From the NCBI RefSeq assembly GCF_000429905.1, contig NZ_AUCT01000001.1, forward strand, positions 423,708 to 487,707: 64,000 bases of DNA. The letters run 5' to 3'. Origin of the DNA: Desulfatibacillum aliphaticivorans DSM 15576. Lineage in GTDB: Bacteria > Desulfobacterota > Desulfobacteria > Desulfobacterales > Desulfatibacillaceae. This document shows, in pieces, positions 16,005 through 23,590 of the stretch. Every line of letters starts with the position of its first letter. The stretch's first letter is position 1. The translations under genes and the position numbers were made by a program. The notes below the pieces were generated by a model. It was not told where the DNA came from and ran no database searches. It was given only the letters and a program-made list of their open reading frames with translations.

Positions 16005-17417
16005 ATGGAAACCAAGGAACAGAACGAAGCTGTAATCTCGCGGGAAGAATTCACCAGCGCCATGTCCGGTTTGGTGTTCAAGACTCTCCAGCTTATTTCC
16101 AAACGCGGCGAGCCTTTGACGCCGGAAATGCTCGCGGAATTGCTGATGGAGGACCCTAACTACAAGGAAGCCCTGGAAAAAGCCATCCAGGACAGGGTGG
16201 AGTCGGACGGCGTTTCCCTGACTGAGCAGGAAATCCTGCTTAGCGAAATCCAAACCCTCACTGACGAACGGAACTCCCTTGCGGAGAAGCTGAACAAATA
16301 CAAAAAGGAAATTCTGGTTCAGGGAGTGGAAGAGGCGGACGAAACCTCGGAAGCGAAAGTCTGCCCGCGGCGATTTCGTTTTTTGCTGATCTCCTTTTTG
16401 AACATAGTCCGCCTGGACATGGGCCTGGGCAAGCTGGAGGAATTGGACGCCCTGGCCCAAGAAGCCCATAGGGCGGATAGCAGCGAAGTGCTTTCCCGTG
16501 TGGCCGACCGGATTTTGGATCTGGTGGAGTCGCGCCTGGAAATCGTCCATGACGAGCGCAAGCAAAACGCCGAGTTTTTAAAAGCCGTGGATGACAATCT
16601 TATCGCCATTGAAGGTCAGGTTCTTGACACCCATGCCGAAAATCAGCAATCCCATGAAGACAATCAAGCCTTTTTCGGAGAAATGGACGGCAAGGTGAAA
16701 GACGTCAGCCAGACATTGTCTTCCGGGACGGATTCGCCGGAGTTCCGGGTTAACCTGCTGGAAAAGATGCAGCTTATCAAGTCCGCCCTGGAGGAAAAGC
16801 ATGCCAGGGACGTCAAGCGCCTCAACAACGCCAACAGCCGCATGACCAAGCTGAAAAAAAGCCTGAAGTCCCTTATGAGGCAGGTGGGCGAGGCCCAAAG
16901 CAGGGCGCGGATATTGGAAGAACAGGCCATGGTGGACGCCTTGACGGAAATTCCCAATCGCCGGGCTTACGAAGAAAGGCTTGCCCAGGAGTGGTCCCGC
17001 TATCAGCGGTCGGGCAGCGCTTTTTCCATGCTAATGGTGGACCTGGACCGATTCAAAAGCATCAACGACACCTTCGGCCACGCCGTGGGAGACACCTGCC
17101 TGCAGGGCGTGGTGAGCCTGTTAAAGCCCAACCTGCGCAGTTCGGATTTTCTGGCCCGGTTCGGCGGCGAGGAATTTGTGATCATCCTGCCGGACACAAC
17201 CAGGGAAGGCGCGGTCATGGCCGGAGAAAAGCTGCGCAAGAAAGTGGAAAAGGCCAACTTCGTCTACGACGGGGAAAAGGTGAACGTCACCATTTCCGTG
17301 GGAGGAACCAAGGTCAGGGAGGCGGATAAAGACACCAACGATCTTTTCATCCGCCTGGACGAAGCCATGTATCAGGCCAAGGAATCCGGCCGAAACCGCA
17401 TGATTTGGCAGGATTGA
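16005..17417 (+). CDS. Diguanylate cyclase with long coiled-coil N-terminus
   Basis: A 470-residue soluble protein that makes c-di-GMP. The GGDEF domain starts near residue 310 after the usual DALTEIPNRRAYEE sequence. The active motif is GGEEF near 387, and RSSD lies exactly five residues before it, so the inhibitory I-site is present. The N-terminal 300 residues have no recognised sensor; they are rich in Glu, Lys and Leu, with likely coiled coils (about 60-105 and 230-310). No transmembrane segment is evident. The start at 16005 (METKEQ) is preferred over an upstream TTG. A PilZ protein at 48954-49328 is a possible receptor. Confidence 0.93.
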   Translation: METKEQNEAVISREEFTSAMSGLVFKTLQLISKRGEPLTPEMLAELLMEDPNYKEALEKAIQDRVESDGVSLTEQEILLSEIQTLTDERNSLAEKLNKYKKEILVQGVEEADETSEAKVCPRRFRFLLISFLNIVRLDMGLGKLEELDALAQEAHRADSSEVLSRVADRILDLVESRLEIVHDERKQNAEFLKAVDDNLIAIEGQVLDTHAENQQSHEDNQAFFGEMDGKVKDVSQTLSSGTDSPEFRVNLLEKMQLIKSALEEKHARDVKRLNNANSRMTKLKKSLKSLMRQVGEAQSRARILEEQAMVDALTEIPNRRAYEERLAQEWSRYQRSGSAFSMLMVDLDRFKSINDTFGHAVGDTCLQGVVSLLKPNLRSSDFLARFGGEEFVIILPDTTREGAVMAGEKLRKKVEKANFVYDGEKVNVTISVGGTKVREADKDTNDLFIRLDEAMYQAKESGRNRMIWQD

Positions 17418-17446
17418 GCAAACTCATCATTTTTTAAAGATTCCGC

Positions 17447-17484
17447 ATGGCGCCGGGACATTGTTTTTGGCGCCATTTTATTTG
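17447..17484 (+). terminator. Intrinsic terminator after the diguanylate cyclase gene
   Basis: Stem ATGGCGCC (17447-17454) with GGCGCCAT (17469-17476), followed by TTTTATTT. It sits 29 bases after the stop codon, between convergent genes. Confidence 0.82.
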
Positions 17485-17513
17485 ATCGATGCGGGTTTAG
17501 GCCGCCTAAAAAA

Positions 17514-18671
17514 TCATCCCTTTTTCCAGCCCTTGAGGCTCCAGGCCAGAAACAAAACCGCGGAGAGGGTCATGACCGCGGAAAACACGCCAATGCCCGG
17601 GATGCCCATCCTTTCCCACAAAAAGCCGCCCATGAGGGTGCCGAAGGACCTGCCCAGGCCTGCAAAGGACAACAATCCGCTCATGAGCGTGGCCCGGTAG
17701 GCCGGCAGCAGTTCAGTGCTTAAGGCCAGGGTGGAGACGATGGTGAACTCAAAGGCCATGAAAACCAGGAATATTCCGGATAACGCCGAAGGCAGGGAAA
17801 AGCTGAGGACCGGCAGCAGGCAGTAGCTGGCTGCGCAGCAGATTCCGCCCAGCATGATGGCCCGGGGCAGCCCGATCTTGTCGGACAGGCTGGCGGTCAG
17901 GCCTTCTCCGCAAAGCTCGGCCAGTCCGATGATTCCCGCGCCCATGCCAAGGGCGGCGATTCCCAGGCCGAAGGATTCCTCCATCCAGGCGCCGCTGGCT
18001 ATGAACAGGCAATCGTTGCCCGCGCAAAGGAAAAACGAAAAGCCCAGGATGCCCAGGCATGAACGCTCCCGCACCAGGGCTTTCCAGGCGGTCTTGTACC
18101 CCACGCCCTTGCCGGAAGCAGTCGGCGCTTTTTCTCCGGGGATGAAAAAAAACAGCAGAACCATCCCGCCCAGGCACAGGCAGCCTAAAATAATGAAAGG
18201 AGAACGCCAGCCCCATTTTTCAATGGCGTAGCCTATGAGTGGTATGCCGATAAGCATGCTGGCGGCCCAGGCCACCTCCAGCAGGCCCACGACCATGCCT
18301 CGTTTTTCAAAGGGGATATGCTTGCCCACATAAGCCTGCAGCGCAGGATCGAAAATGCTCTTTCCCAGGCCCACCAGCAACAGGGCGGCCATGACCATGC
18401 CGTATTGGGGAACCAGGCCTCCGGCCAGAAGCACCAGGGACAGCATGCCCATGGCCAGCAGCATCATGGGCTTGTACCCGACCCGATCCGCGGCCGGCCC
18501 TATGGCCACGCCGGATAATGTGGTAAACTGGTTCAATGCCAAAATAGAGCTGATTGCAGTCAGGGGGACGCCCAGCCCTCTGGCCAGGACCGGAGCGAAT
18601 GGATAGGCGAAACGCCGTGACACGTTGAGCAGAAAGCGGCAATATGTGGCTAAGGCGAAGCGGAAAAACAT
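17514..18671 (-). CDS. Major facilitator superfamily transporter
   Basis: A 385-residue protein with about 12 hydrophobic segments. The loop GPAADRVGYKPMM (about 57-69) fits the MFS motif between helices two and three, and a second charged loop SLSDKIGLPRA occurs in the C-terminal half, as expected for two six-helix halves. It resembles drug or small-solute exporters of the YcaD/Bcr type, but the substrate is unknown. It is convergent with the diguanylate cyclase gene and divergent from the phosphatase remnant. Confidence 0.85.
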   Translation of the reverse strand: MFFRFALATYCRFLLNVSRRFAYPFAPVLARGLGVPLTAISSILALNQFTTLSGVAIGPAADRVGYKPMMLLAMGMLSLVLLAGGLVPQYGMVMAALLLVGLGKSIFDPALQAYVGKHIPFEKRGMVVGLLEVAWAASMLIGIPLIGYAIEKWGWRSPFIILGCLCLGGMVLLFFFIPGEKAPTASGKGVGYKTAWKALVRERSCLGILGFSFFLCAGNDCLFIASGAWMEESFGLGIAALGMGAGIIGLAELCGEGLTASLSDKIGLPRAIMLGGICCAASYCLLPVLSFSLPSALSGIFLVFMAFEFTIVSTLALSTELLPAYRATLMSGLLSFAGLGRSFGTLMGGFLWERMGIPGIGVFSAVMTLSAVLFLAWSLKGWKKG

Positions 18672-18812
18672 GCTGAAAGACCTTTTTTGTCCAAAATAAA
18701 AGAACTTATTCTGCCAGCATAGTCCGGAAAAAGCAATCCTATAGGCAAGAGCCTCTTTTTTTCCCGGTTTTCCCGCCCGTACCTAACCATGTATTGCTTT
18801 GAGGGCAGCGAG

Positions 18813-19103
18813 ATAAAACCAAGCGCGGTATTGGGGAAAATCGCCAGCTGCATGCTGGTTGCGGCGATTTTGTTTGTCATGGCTGCAAGCCCCGCCGGCG
18901 CCCAGTCGGAGCTTTGTAAGGGCGCCCCAAAAGCCAGGTGCGTGTTCCTTTTTATCGGCATCGGCTGGACGTCCTACTCCCATACCGGCGTGCCCGTCGC
19001 CGCCTCCGCCATGGGGGGGGGGGATGCGAAATCTTCAAAGGCTTATACGACAACACGGACATCCCCAAAAAAAATCGCCTCCACCATAAACGTGGAATTT
19101 TAA
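18813..19103 (+). pseudogene. Internally deleted alkaline phosphatase copy
   Basis: A decayed duplicate of the phoA gene that follows it. The signal peptide and first 49 residues match (…CVFLFIG), then the sequence jumps straight to IGWTSYSHTGVP, equivalent to residue 449 of the intact protein, removing about 399 codons in frame, including the catalytic Asp50 and Ser99. The original start codon is ATA (18813-18815) where phoA has ATG. A run of 11 G (19013-19023) adds two bases and a run of eight A (19067-19074) adds one, so the last codons return to frame. Upstream DNA also resembles the phoA upstream region. A short frame starting at 18789 could still be translated, but no phosphatase activity is possible. 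Confidence 0.88.
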
Positions 19104-19255
19104 AAGAGACGAAGGAACAATTTCGGCGCGGGGCGAATCAATACGAATTTAACAAGAGCCAAACATAATTCCAACACAACTGAGGCAATCTCGTCTCAGC
19201 CCTTTGGGCGTTTTCCAAATAAAACCCGACCATATTATGTGCTAAGGAGAACGAG

Positions 19256-20740
19256 ATGAAACCAAGATCAGGATTTGGAAGAATTGCAGGCTGTTTGCTT
19301 ATGGCGGCGGCCCTTTTTATTATGGCTGCAGGCCCGGTTTGCGCGGAAGCGGAGATGTACAAGGGCTTCAGAAAGGCGAAATACGTGTTCCTGTTCATCG
19401 GAGACGGCATGGGCATGCCCCAGCGCTCGGCCGCTGAGGTGTATCTTTCCGACGAAGCCAACGGCGGAAGCCAGAAATTGCTGGCCATGAATCAATTTCC
19501 CGCCCAGGGCGTCACCACCACCCACGCCAACAACCGTTTCATCACCGGCTCCGCGGCTTCCGCCACCGCCATGGCATGCGGCGTCAAGACCAACATCAAC
19601 TTCATCGGCGTGGATCCTGAGTTGAATCCCGTCCCCACCATCGCCGAAGTCGCCAAGGAAAAAGGCATGTCCGTGGGCATCGTCTCCAGCGTTTCCATTG
19701 ACCACGCCACCCCGGCCGCTTTTTACGCGCATCAGCCCACCCGCAAGATGTATCACGAAATCGACGTGGACCTGGCTGAGAGCGGTTTTGATTACTTCGG
19801 CGGCGGCGGATTTGTAGACCCCACGGGAAAAAAATCCAAAGCCCCCCAGGGCGACGCTCTGGAAATCGCCAAAAGGCGCGGCTACACCATCATCACGGAC
19901 AAAACTGAATTCATGAATTATGACGGCGACAAGCTGATTGCCTACAATAACAGGCTTCCTGACGGAAAGGCCCTGCCCTACGCCATTGACAACTCCGCCC
20001 TGGACATCAACCTGGAGGAATTCACCCAAAAAGGCATCGACATCCTGAGCAAGAACAAAAATGGATTTTTCCTGATGGTGGAAGGCGGCAAAATCGACTG
20101 GGCCTGCCACGCCAACGACGCGGTTTCCGCAATTCAAGACACCTTGGCTTTTGACAACTCCATCAAAGCCGCCCTGGACTTCTACAAGGAACACCCCAAA
20201 AACACCCTGATCATCGTCACCGGCGACCATGAGTGCGGCGGCATGACCCTGGGCTTTGCAGGAACCGTGTACTCCACCCAGTTTGACGTGCTGAGCAAGC
20301 AGCGCTTGTCCTTCCAGGCTTTCACCGATCACATTGTGGACAAATACAAGAAAGAACACGCCAAAGACGGCGGCGACTTCAACGACATCGTTCCCATGTT
20401 GAGCTACTACTTCGGCCTGGAAACCCAGGGCGAAGGCCCCATGGTCCTCAAGGATTTCGAACTGGCGGAACTGAATAAGGCTTTCCAGCAGACCATGAAG
20501 GGCGACAAGATCAAGGCCGGAACCCAGGAATACCTGCTTTACGGCTCCTACGATCCCCTGACCATGAAGGTCACCCACATCCTGAACCAGAAAGCCGGCA
20601 TCGGCTGGACGTCCTACTCCCATACCGGCGTGCCCATCACCACCTCCGCCATGGGCCTTGGATGCGAAATCTTCAACGGCTTTTACGACAACACGGACAT
20701 TCCCAAGAAAATCGCCTCCATCATGGGTGTGGAGCTCTAA
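19256..20740 (+). CDS. phoA: Alkaline phosphatase, secreted
   Basis: A 494-residue periplasmic phosphomonoesterase with a signal peptide (hydrophobic 10-25, cleavage near CAEA-EM). Metal and catalytic regions are in order: FIGDGMG with Asp50, the nucleophile Ser99 in ITGSAASATAMACG, DHATPAAFYAHQP near 147, VEGGKIDWACHAND near 276-290, and VTGDHECGG near 321. The residue before the nucleophile is Gly where E. coli PhoA has Asp. The start at 19256 has GGAG upstream. A strong terminator follows, so it is probably monocistronic; no Pho box was identified with confidence. Confidence 0.93.
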   Translation: MKPRSGFGRIAGCLLMAAALFIMAAGPVCAEAEMYKGFRKAKYVFLFIGDGMGMPQRSAAEVYLSDEANGGSQKLLAMNQFPAQGVTTTHANNRFITGSAASATAMACGVKTNINFIGVDPELNPVPTIAEVAKEKGMSVGIVSSVSIDHATPAAFYAHQPTRKMYHEIDVDLAESGFDYFGGGGFVDPTGKKSKAPQGDALEIAKRRGYTIITDKTEFMNYDGDKLIAYNNRLPDGKALPYAIDNSALDINLEEFTQKGIDILSKNKNGFFLMVEGGKIDWACHANDAVSAIQDTLAFDNSIKAALDFYKEHPKNTLIIVTGDHECGGMTLGFAGTVYSTQFDVLSKQRLSFQAFTDHIVDKYKKEHAKDGGDFNDIVPMLSYYFGLETQGEGPMVLKDFELAELNKAFQQTMKGDKIKAGTQEYLLYGSYDPLTMKVTHILNQKAGIGWTSYSHTGVPITTSAMGLGCEIFNGFYDNTDIPKKIASIMGVEL

Positions 20741-20810
20741 TTGGGACGAAGTATAAATTTCAGTGCGGGGCGCATAGTCCCGTACTGATTTGAGGCAGCG
20801 GCTTCTTTAC

Positions 20811-20857
20811 AAATCCGCCGGGTTGGGCGATGATGCGCCTTTCCCGGCGGTTTTATT
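20811..20857 (+). terminator. Intrinsic terminator after phoA
   Basis: Stem CCGCCGGG (20815-20822) with CCCGGCGG (20843-20850), extended inside by GGCG/CGCC, followed by TTTTATTATAA. It lies 70 bases after the phoA stop and argues that the next gene starts at 20899 rather than at an upstream in-frame ATG inside this hairpin. Confidence 0.85.
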
Positions 20858-20898
20858 ATAAGCTCATAAATTACCATCTGCCAAATGAGGGGGCTTTT

Positions 20899-22035
20899 GT
20901 GAAACGAGACCTGATTCTCACCCTGTTTTTCGTGGTCATGACCCTGGTTGTCATGGCTTTGCCCACGGGATTTTCGGACCGGGGAGACGCCAAGGCGGTC
21001 CGGTGCAAAGGGAAAGTGCTTGAGACGGACAACTCCCTGCTGCGCCAATACGGCATCGTGCGCATGGGCGCCCAATCCCTGGAGGTCGAGCTCTTGAACG
21101 GGCCGTTTAAGGGGGAAATCGTTTCCGCTGAAAATCATGTGACCGGCAAGATGGACATCGACAAAATTTTCCTGCCCGGCGACAAAGCCTACATGGTCTT
21201 GACGACTAAGGACGGGGCCGTGGCCTACGCCAATGCCATGGACCACTACCGGCTGGACGTGGAGTTGGTGCTTTTATCCTTGTTTTTTTTGCTGCTGATA
21301 TTGTTCGGAGGCTGGACCGGCGCCAAGGCCATATTATCGTTTATCTTTTCAGCGGCGGTCATCTGGCAGATCATGGTCCCCATGTTCCTCAAGGGTTACA
21401 ATCCCATTGTGACGGCCGTGGCCGTGGTGACGGTGGTGAGCGCGGCGGTGATTTTTCTTGTGGGGGGATTGAGCAAGCAGGGATTTGTCGCTTTTGCCGG
21501 GGCTGTGGCCGGAGTGGTCACCACCTGTGTGCTGGCCCTGGCTTTCGGAGGCGCCTTTAAGCTGCACGGCGCGGTGAGGCCGTTCAGCGAAACCCTCCTT
21601 TATTGCGGCTTCGCCGATATATCCCTTACCCAGGTTTTTCTGGCTTCCGTGTTTATCGCCTCGTCCGGAGCGGTCATGGATCTGGCCATGGACGTGGCTT
21701 CGGCCATGAACGAGCTGGCCCTCAAAAGGCCGGACATGGACTTTTGGGAATCCCTCAGATCAGGCCTGGCCGTGGGCAGGGCTGTTGTGGGAACCATGAC
21801 CACCACCCTGCTTTTCGCCTATTCGGGGGGATACATCACCCTGTTGATGGTGTTCATGGCCCAGGGCGTCGCCTTGGGAAACCTGTTTAACCTGAACTAT
21901 GTGTCTGCGGAGATTTTAAACACCCTGGTGGGCAGTTTTGGACTGATTACGGTGGCGCCGTTCACCGCGCTCGCCGGCGCCCTGGTTTTCACCAGGGGCC
22001 GGAAAAGCGGCGCAGATTTGCAGACAGCCGAATAA
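20899..22035 (+). CDS. YibE/F family membrane protein
   Basis: A 378-residue membrane protein. TM1 is about residues 5-22, then a soluble OB-like segment to about 115 containing KMDIDKIFLPGDK, then about seven further transmembrane helices. The family motif region DLAMDVASAMNELALKRP in the second half is characteristic of YibE/F proteins, whose function is unknown. The GTG at 20899 is chosen because GAGGGGG lies six bases before it and the residues that follow (VKRDLILTLFFVVM) form a normal first helix. The stop is back to back with that of the convergent gene at 22036. Confidence 0.85.
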   Translation: MKRDLILTLFFVVMTLVVMALPTGFSDRGDAKAVRCKGKVLETDNSLLRQYGIVRMGAQSLEVELLNGPFKGEIVSAENHVTGKMDIDKIFLPGDKAYMVLTTKDGAVAYANAMDHYRLDVELVLLSLFFLLLILFGGWTGAKAILSFIFSAAVIWQIMVPMFLKGYNPIVTAVAVVTVVSAAVIFLVGGLSKQGFVAFAGAVAGVVTTCVLALAFGGAFKLHGAVRPFSETLLYCGFADISLTQVFLASVFIASSGAVMDLAMDVASAMNELALKRPDMDFWESLRSGLAVGRAVVGTMTTTLLFAYSGGYITLLMVFMAQGVALGNLFNLNYVSAEILNTLVGSFGLITVAPFTALAGALVFTRGRKSGADLQTAE

Positions 22036-22395
22036 TTAACGGCCGGGAACGATAATCCGGGATTCCTCGCGCTGCATGATTTCCTGCTCGCGCTGCATTT
22101 GCTGAATTCTGTCCACCATTTCTTTGAGGGACTTTTCCATGGCGGCGGGAAAGGCCTTGATGGCCTCTTCCAGGGTTTCCACTTCCAGGGTTTCCTGGAT
22201 GGGCACAGGGCCCTGGGAAGACATAAGCTGGGTGTGGCCGATGAAGATGGTTTTCCTGTCCGGGTCTTCGGACCCGTCCGTTTTAATAGGGACCAATCTC
22301 CTGATAGACGCCACCTTCATGTCCGTAATGGACTCTTCCCGGTACAGGTTGCTTTCGTCTACAGTGAAATCGATGTCCAAGCCTTGATCGCTCAT
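22036..22395 (-). CDS. Conserved hypothetical cytoplasmic protein
   Basis: A 119-residue acidic protein of unknown function. No signal peptide or membrane segment is present. Residues 40-70 (IKTDGSEDPDRKTIFIGHTQLMSSQGPVPIQ) look like a small beta-sheet, and 75-115 form a charged helix (EAIKAFPAAMEKSLKEMVDRIQQMQREQEIMQREE in substance) likely to be a coiled coil. It lies about 40 bases downstream of the ychJ-like gene and reads the same way. Proteins of this kind are common in Desulfobacterota, but no role can be given. Confidence 0.75.
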   Translation of the reverse strand: MSDQGLDIDFTVDESNLYREESITDMKVASIRRLVPIKTDGSEDPDRKTIFIGHTQLMSSQGPVPIQETLEVETLEEAIKAFPAAMEKSLKEMVDRIQQMQREQEIMQREESRIIVPGR

Positions 22396-22437
22396 TATTT
22401 GTGCCTCCGATGATTGGGTGATCCGGTATACTCCGGC

Positions 22438-22923
22438 TTATCCGCAGCATTTTTTATATTTTTTTCCGCTTCCGCAAGGGCAGGGATCGTTGCGGCCGAC
22501 CTTGGGCTTATCCCGCTTGACCGGCTTGGGCGCCACGGCCTCGCCGTCCACAAAATACCATTTGCCGTCAATCTTGCGGAAGTCAGCCAGTTCGTGGTGT
22601 TTCGTCCTGGCGTTTTTCTGGCTGTAATCGGCGATAAACTCCACCTGGCCGGCTTCGTCGTCTTCGCCGCCCTTGAAGGTGGAGACGATTTCCAGGCTGT
22701 GCCATTCGGAGTTTTCAGCCCAATCCCTGGCGCTGTTCTCGTCAAAGTCATCGTTGTTATCAGGGTCGATGGTGTCCCTGATGTAGTCTATTTCAGCCAG
22801 GGTGTAGGCCGTATATCTGGAGCGCATCAATTGCTCGGCGGTTTTTGCATAATCGCCGCCCTTGATAAAGGGCTCGCAGCATTGTGCATATTCTTTTTCG
22901 GACCCGCAGGGGCACTGACTCAT
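22438..22923 (-). CDS. YchJ-like protein with two SEC-C zinc motifs
   Basis: A 161-residue UPF0225/YchJ family protein. Cysteine clusters lie at both ends: CPCGSEKEYAQCC at the N-terminus and DPCPCGSGKKYKKCCG at the C-terminus, each a SEC-C type zinc-binding motif like that of SecA. Between them is an NTF2-like fold with RSRYTAYTL. The function is not established. The start at 22923 is chosen because the family begins MxxCPCGS; it lies 14 bases downstream of the gamma-CA gene, suggesting one transcript. Confidence 0.88.
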   Translation of the reverse strand: MSQCPCGSEKEYAQCCEPFIKGGDYAKTAEQLMRSRYTAYTLAEIDYIRDTIDPDNNDDFDENSARDWAENSEWHSLEIVSTFKGGEDDEAGQVEFIADYSQKNARTKHHELADFRKIDGKWYFVDGEAVAPKPVKRDKPKVGRNDPCPCGSGKKYKKCCG

Positions 22924-22936
22924 TTTTTTATTCCTT

Positions 22937-23458
22937 TCAGTCTTCCAGTCCGGCGACCTGGCCGGAGGAGTAGCGTCTTGCCAATTCAATATACAGTTTG
23001 GCGGCCATGACGTTGGATTCCACCTCATCATCCGTCAACTCCCGGACGAACCGCGCAGGCACGCCTTGTATCAGGGATCTGGGCGGGAACTTTTTATTGT
23101 AGGAAACCAAAGCATTGGCTGCAACGATGCTGTCCCGGCCGATTTCAACTCCCGTCATTATGGTGGAGTTCATGCCGACCATGACGTTATCGCCGATTTT
23201 GGCGCCCCGGATGACGGCGCCGTGGCCGACGGTGCAGCCGTTTCCAATATCAGCTCCCATGCCGAGATCGGAATGAACCACCACGCAGTCCTGGATATTG
23301 GTTCCTTCGCCCACGGAAATCCGGCCTTCGTCGCCGCGCATCACCGCATTGTACCACACCCCGGAGCCCTGGGCGATAACCACGTCTCCCCGCAATCTGG
23401 CCCCGTCTGCTATAAACGCGGTTTCATGAACCGCGGGCTTCAATTTTTCCTGTTCCAT
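22937..23458 (-). CDS. Gamma-carbonic-anhydrase-like hexapeptide protein lacking one zinc ligand
   Basis: A 173-residue left-handed beta-helix protein of the YrdA/CaiE/gamma-CA family. Residues GDVVIAQGSGVWYNAVMRGD (24-43) contain the Arg and Asp that pack the trimer. His62 (VVHSD) and His79 (TVGHG) match the first two zinc ligands. The third, expected at position 84 in xLHGC, is Arg (AVIRGAKIG). A canonical carbonic anhydrase site is therefore unlikely. The start at 23458 precedes MEQEKLKPAVHETAFIA; further upstream sequence looks non-coding. Confidence 0.85.
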   Translation of the reverse strand: MEQEKLKPAVHETAFIADGARLRGDVVIAQGSGVWYNAVMRGDEGRISVGEGTNIQDCVVVHSDLGMGADIGNGCTVGHGAVIRGAKIGDNVMVGMNSTIMTGVEIGRDSIVAANALVSYNKKFPPRSLIQGVPARFVRELTDDEVESNVMAAKLYIELARRYSSGQVAGLED

Positions 23459-23590
23459 GACGTCTCCCTTTTGACAAAATGCGACACCGGGTAAATCTGG
23501 CAAGGAGCTTTATCACGGTCGCAACCGCTGTTCAAGGCCGGGTAAAGAGGTTTTTTAACTTACGGGGTAAATAATTGCTTTTATGCGGGA

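Noticed and set aside
19013..19023. G11 run considered as phase variation of a working gene
   Set aside because: The gene lacks all catalytic residues whatever the frame, so switching would not restore phosphatase; a sequencing error in run length is also possible.
19268..20623. A 451-codon open frame opposite phoA
   Set aside because: Antisense shadow of a GC-rich gene; phoA has signal peptide, motifs and terminator, the shadow has none.
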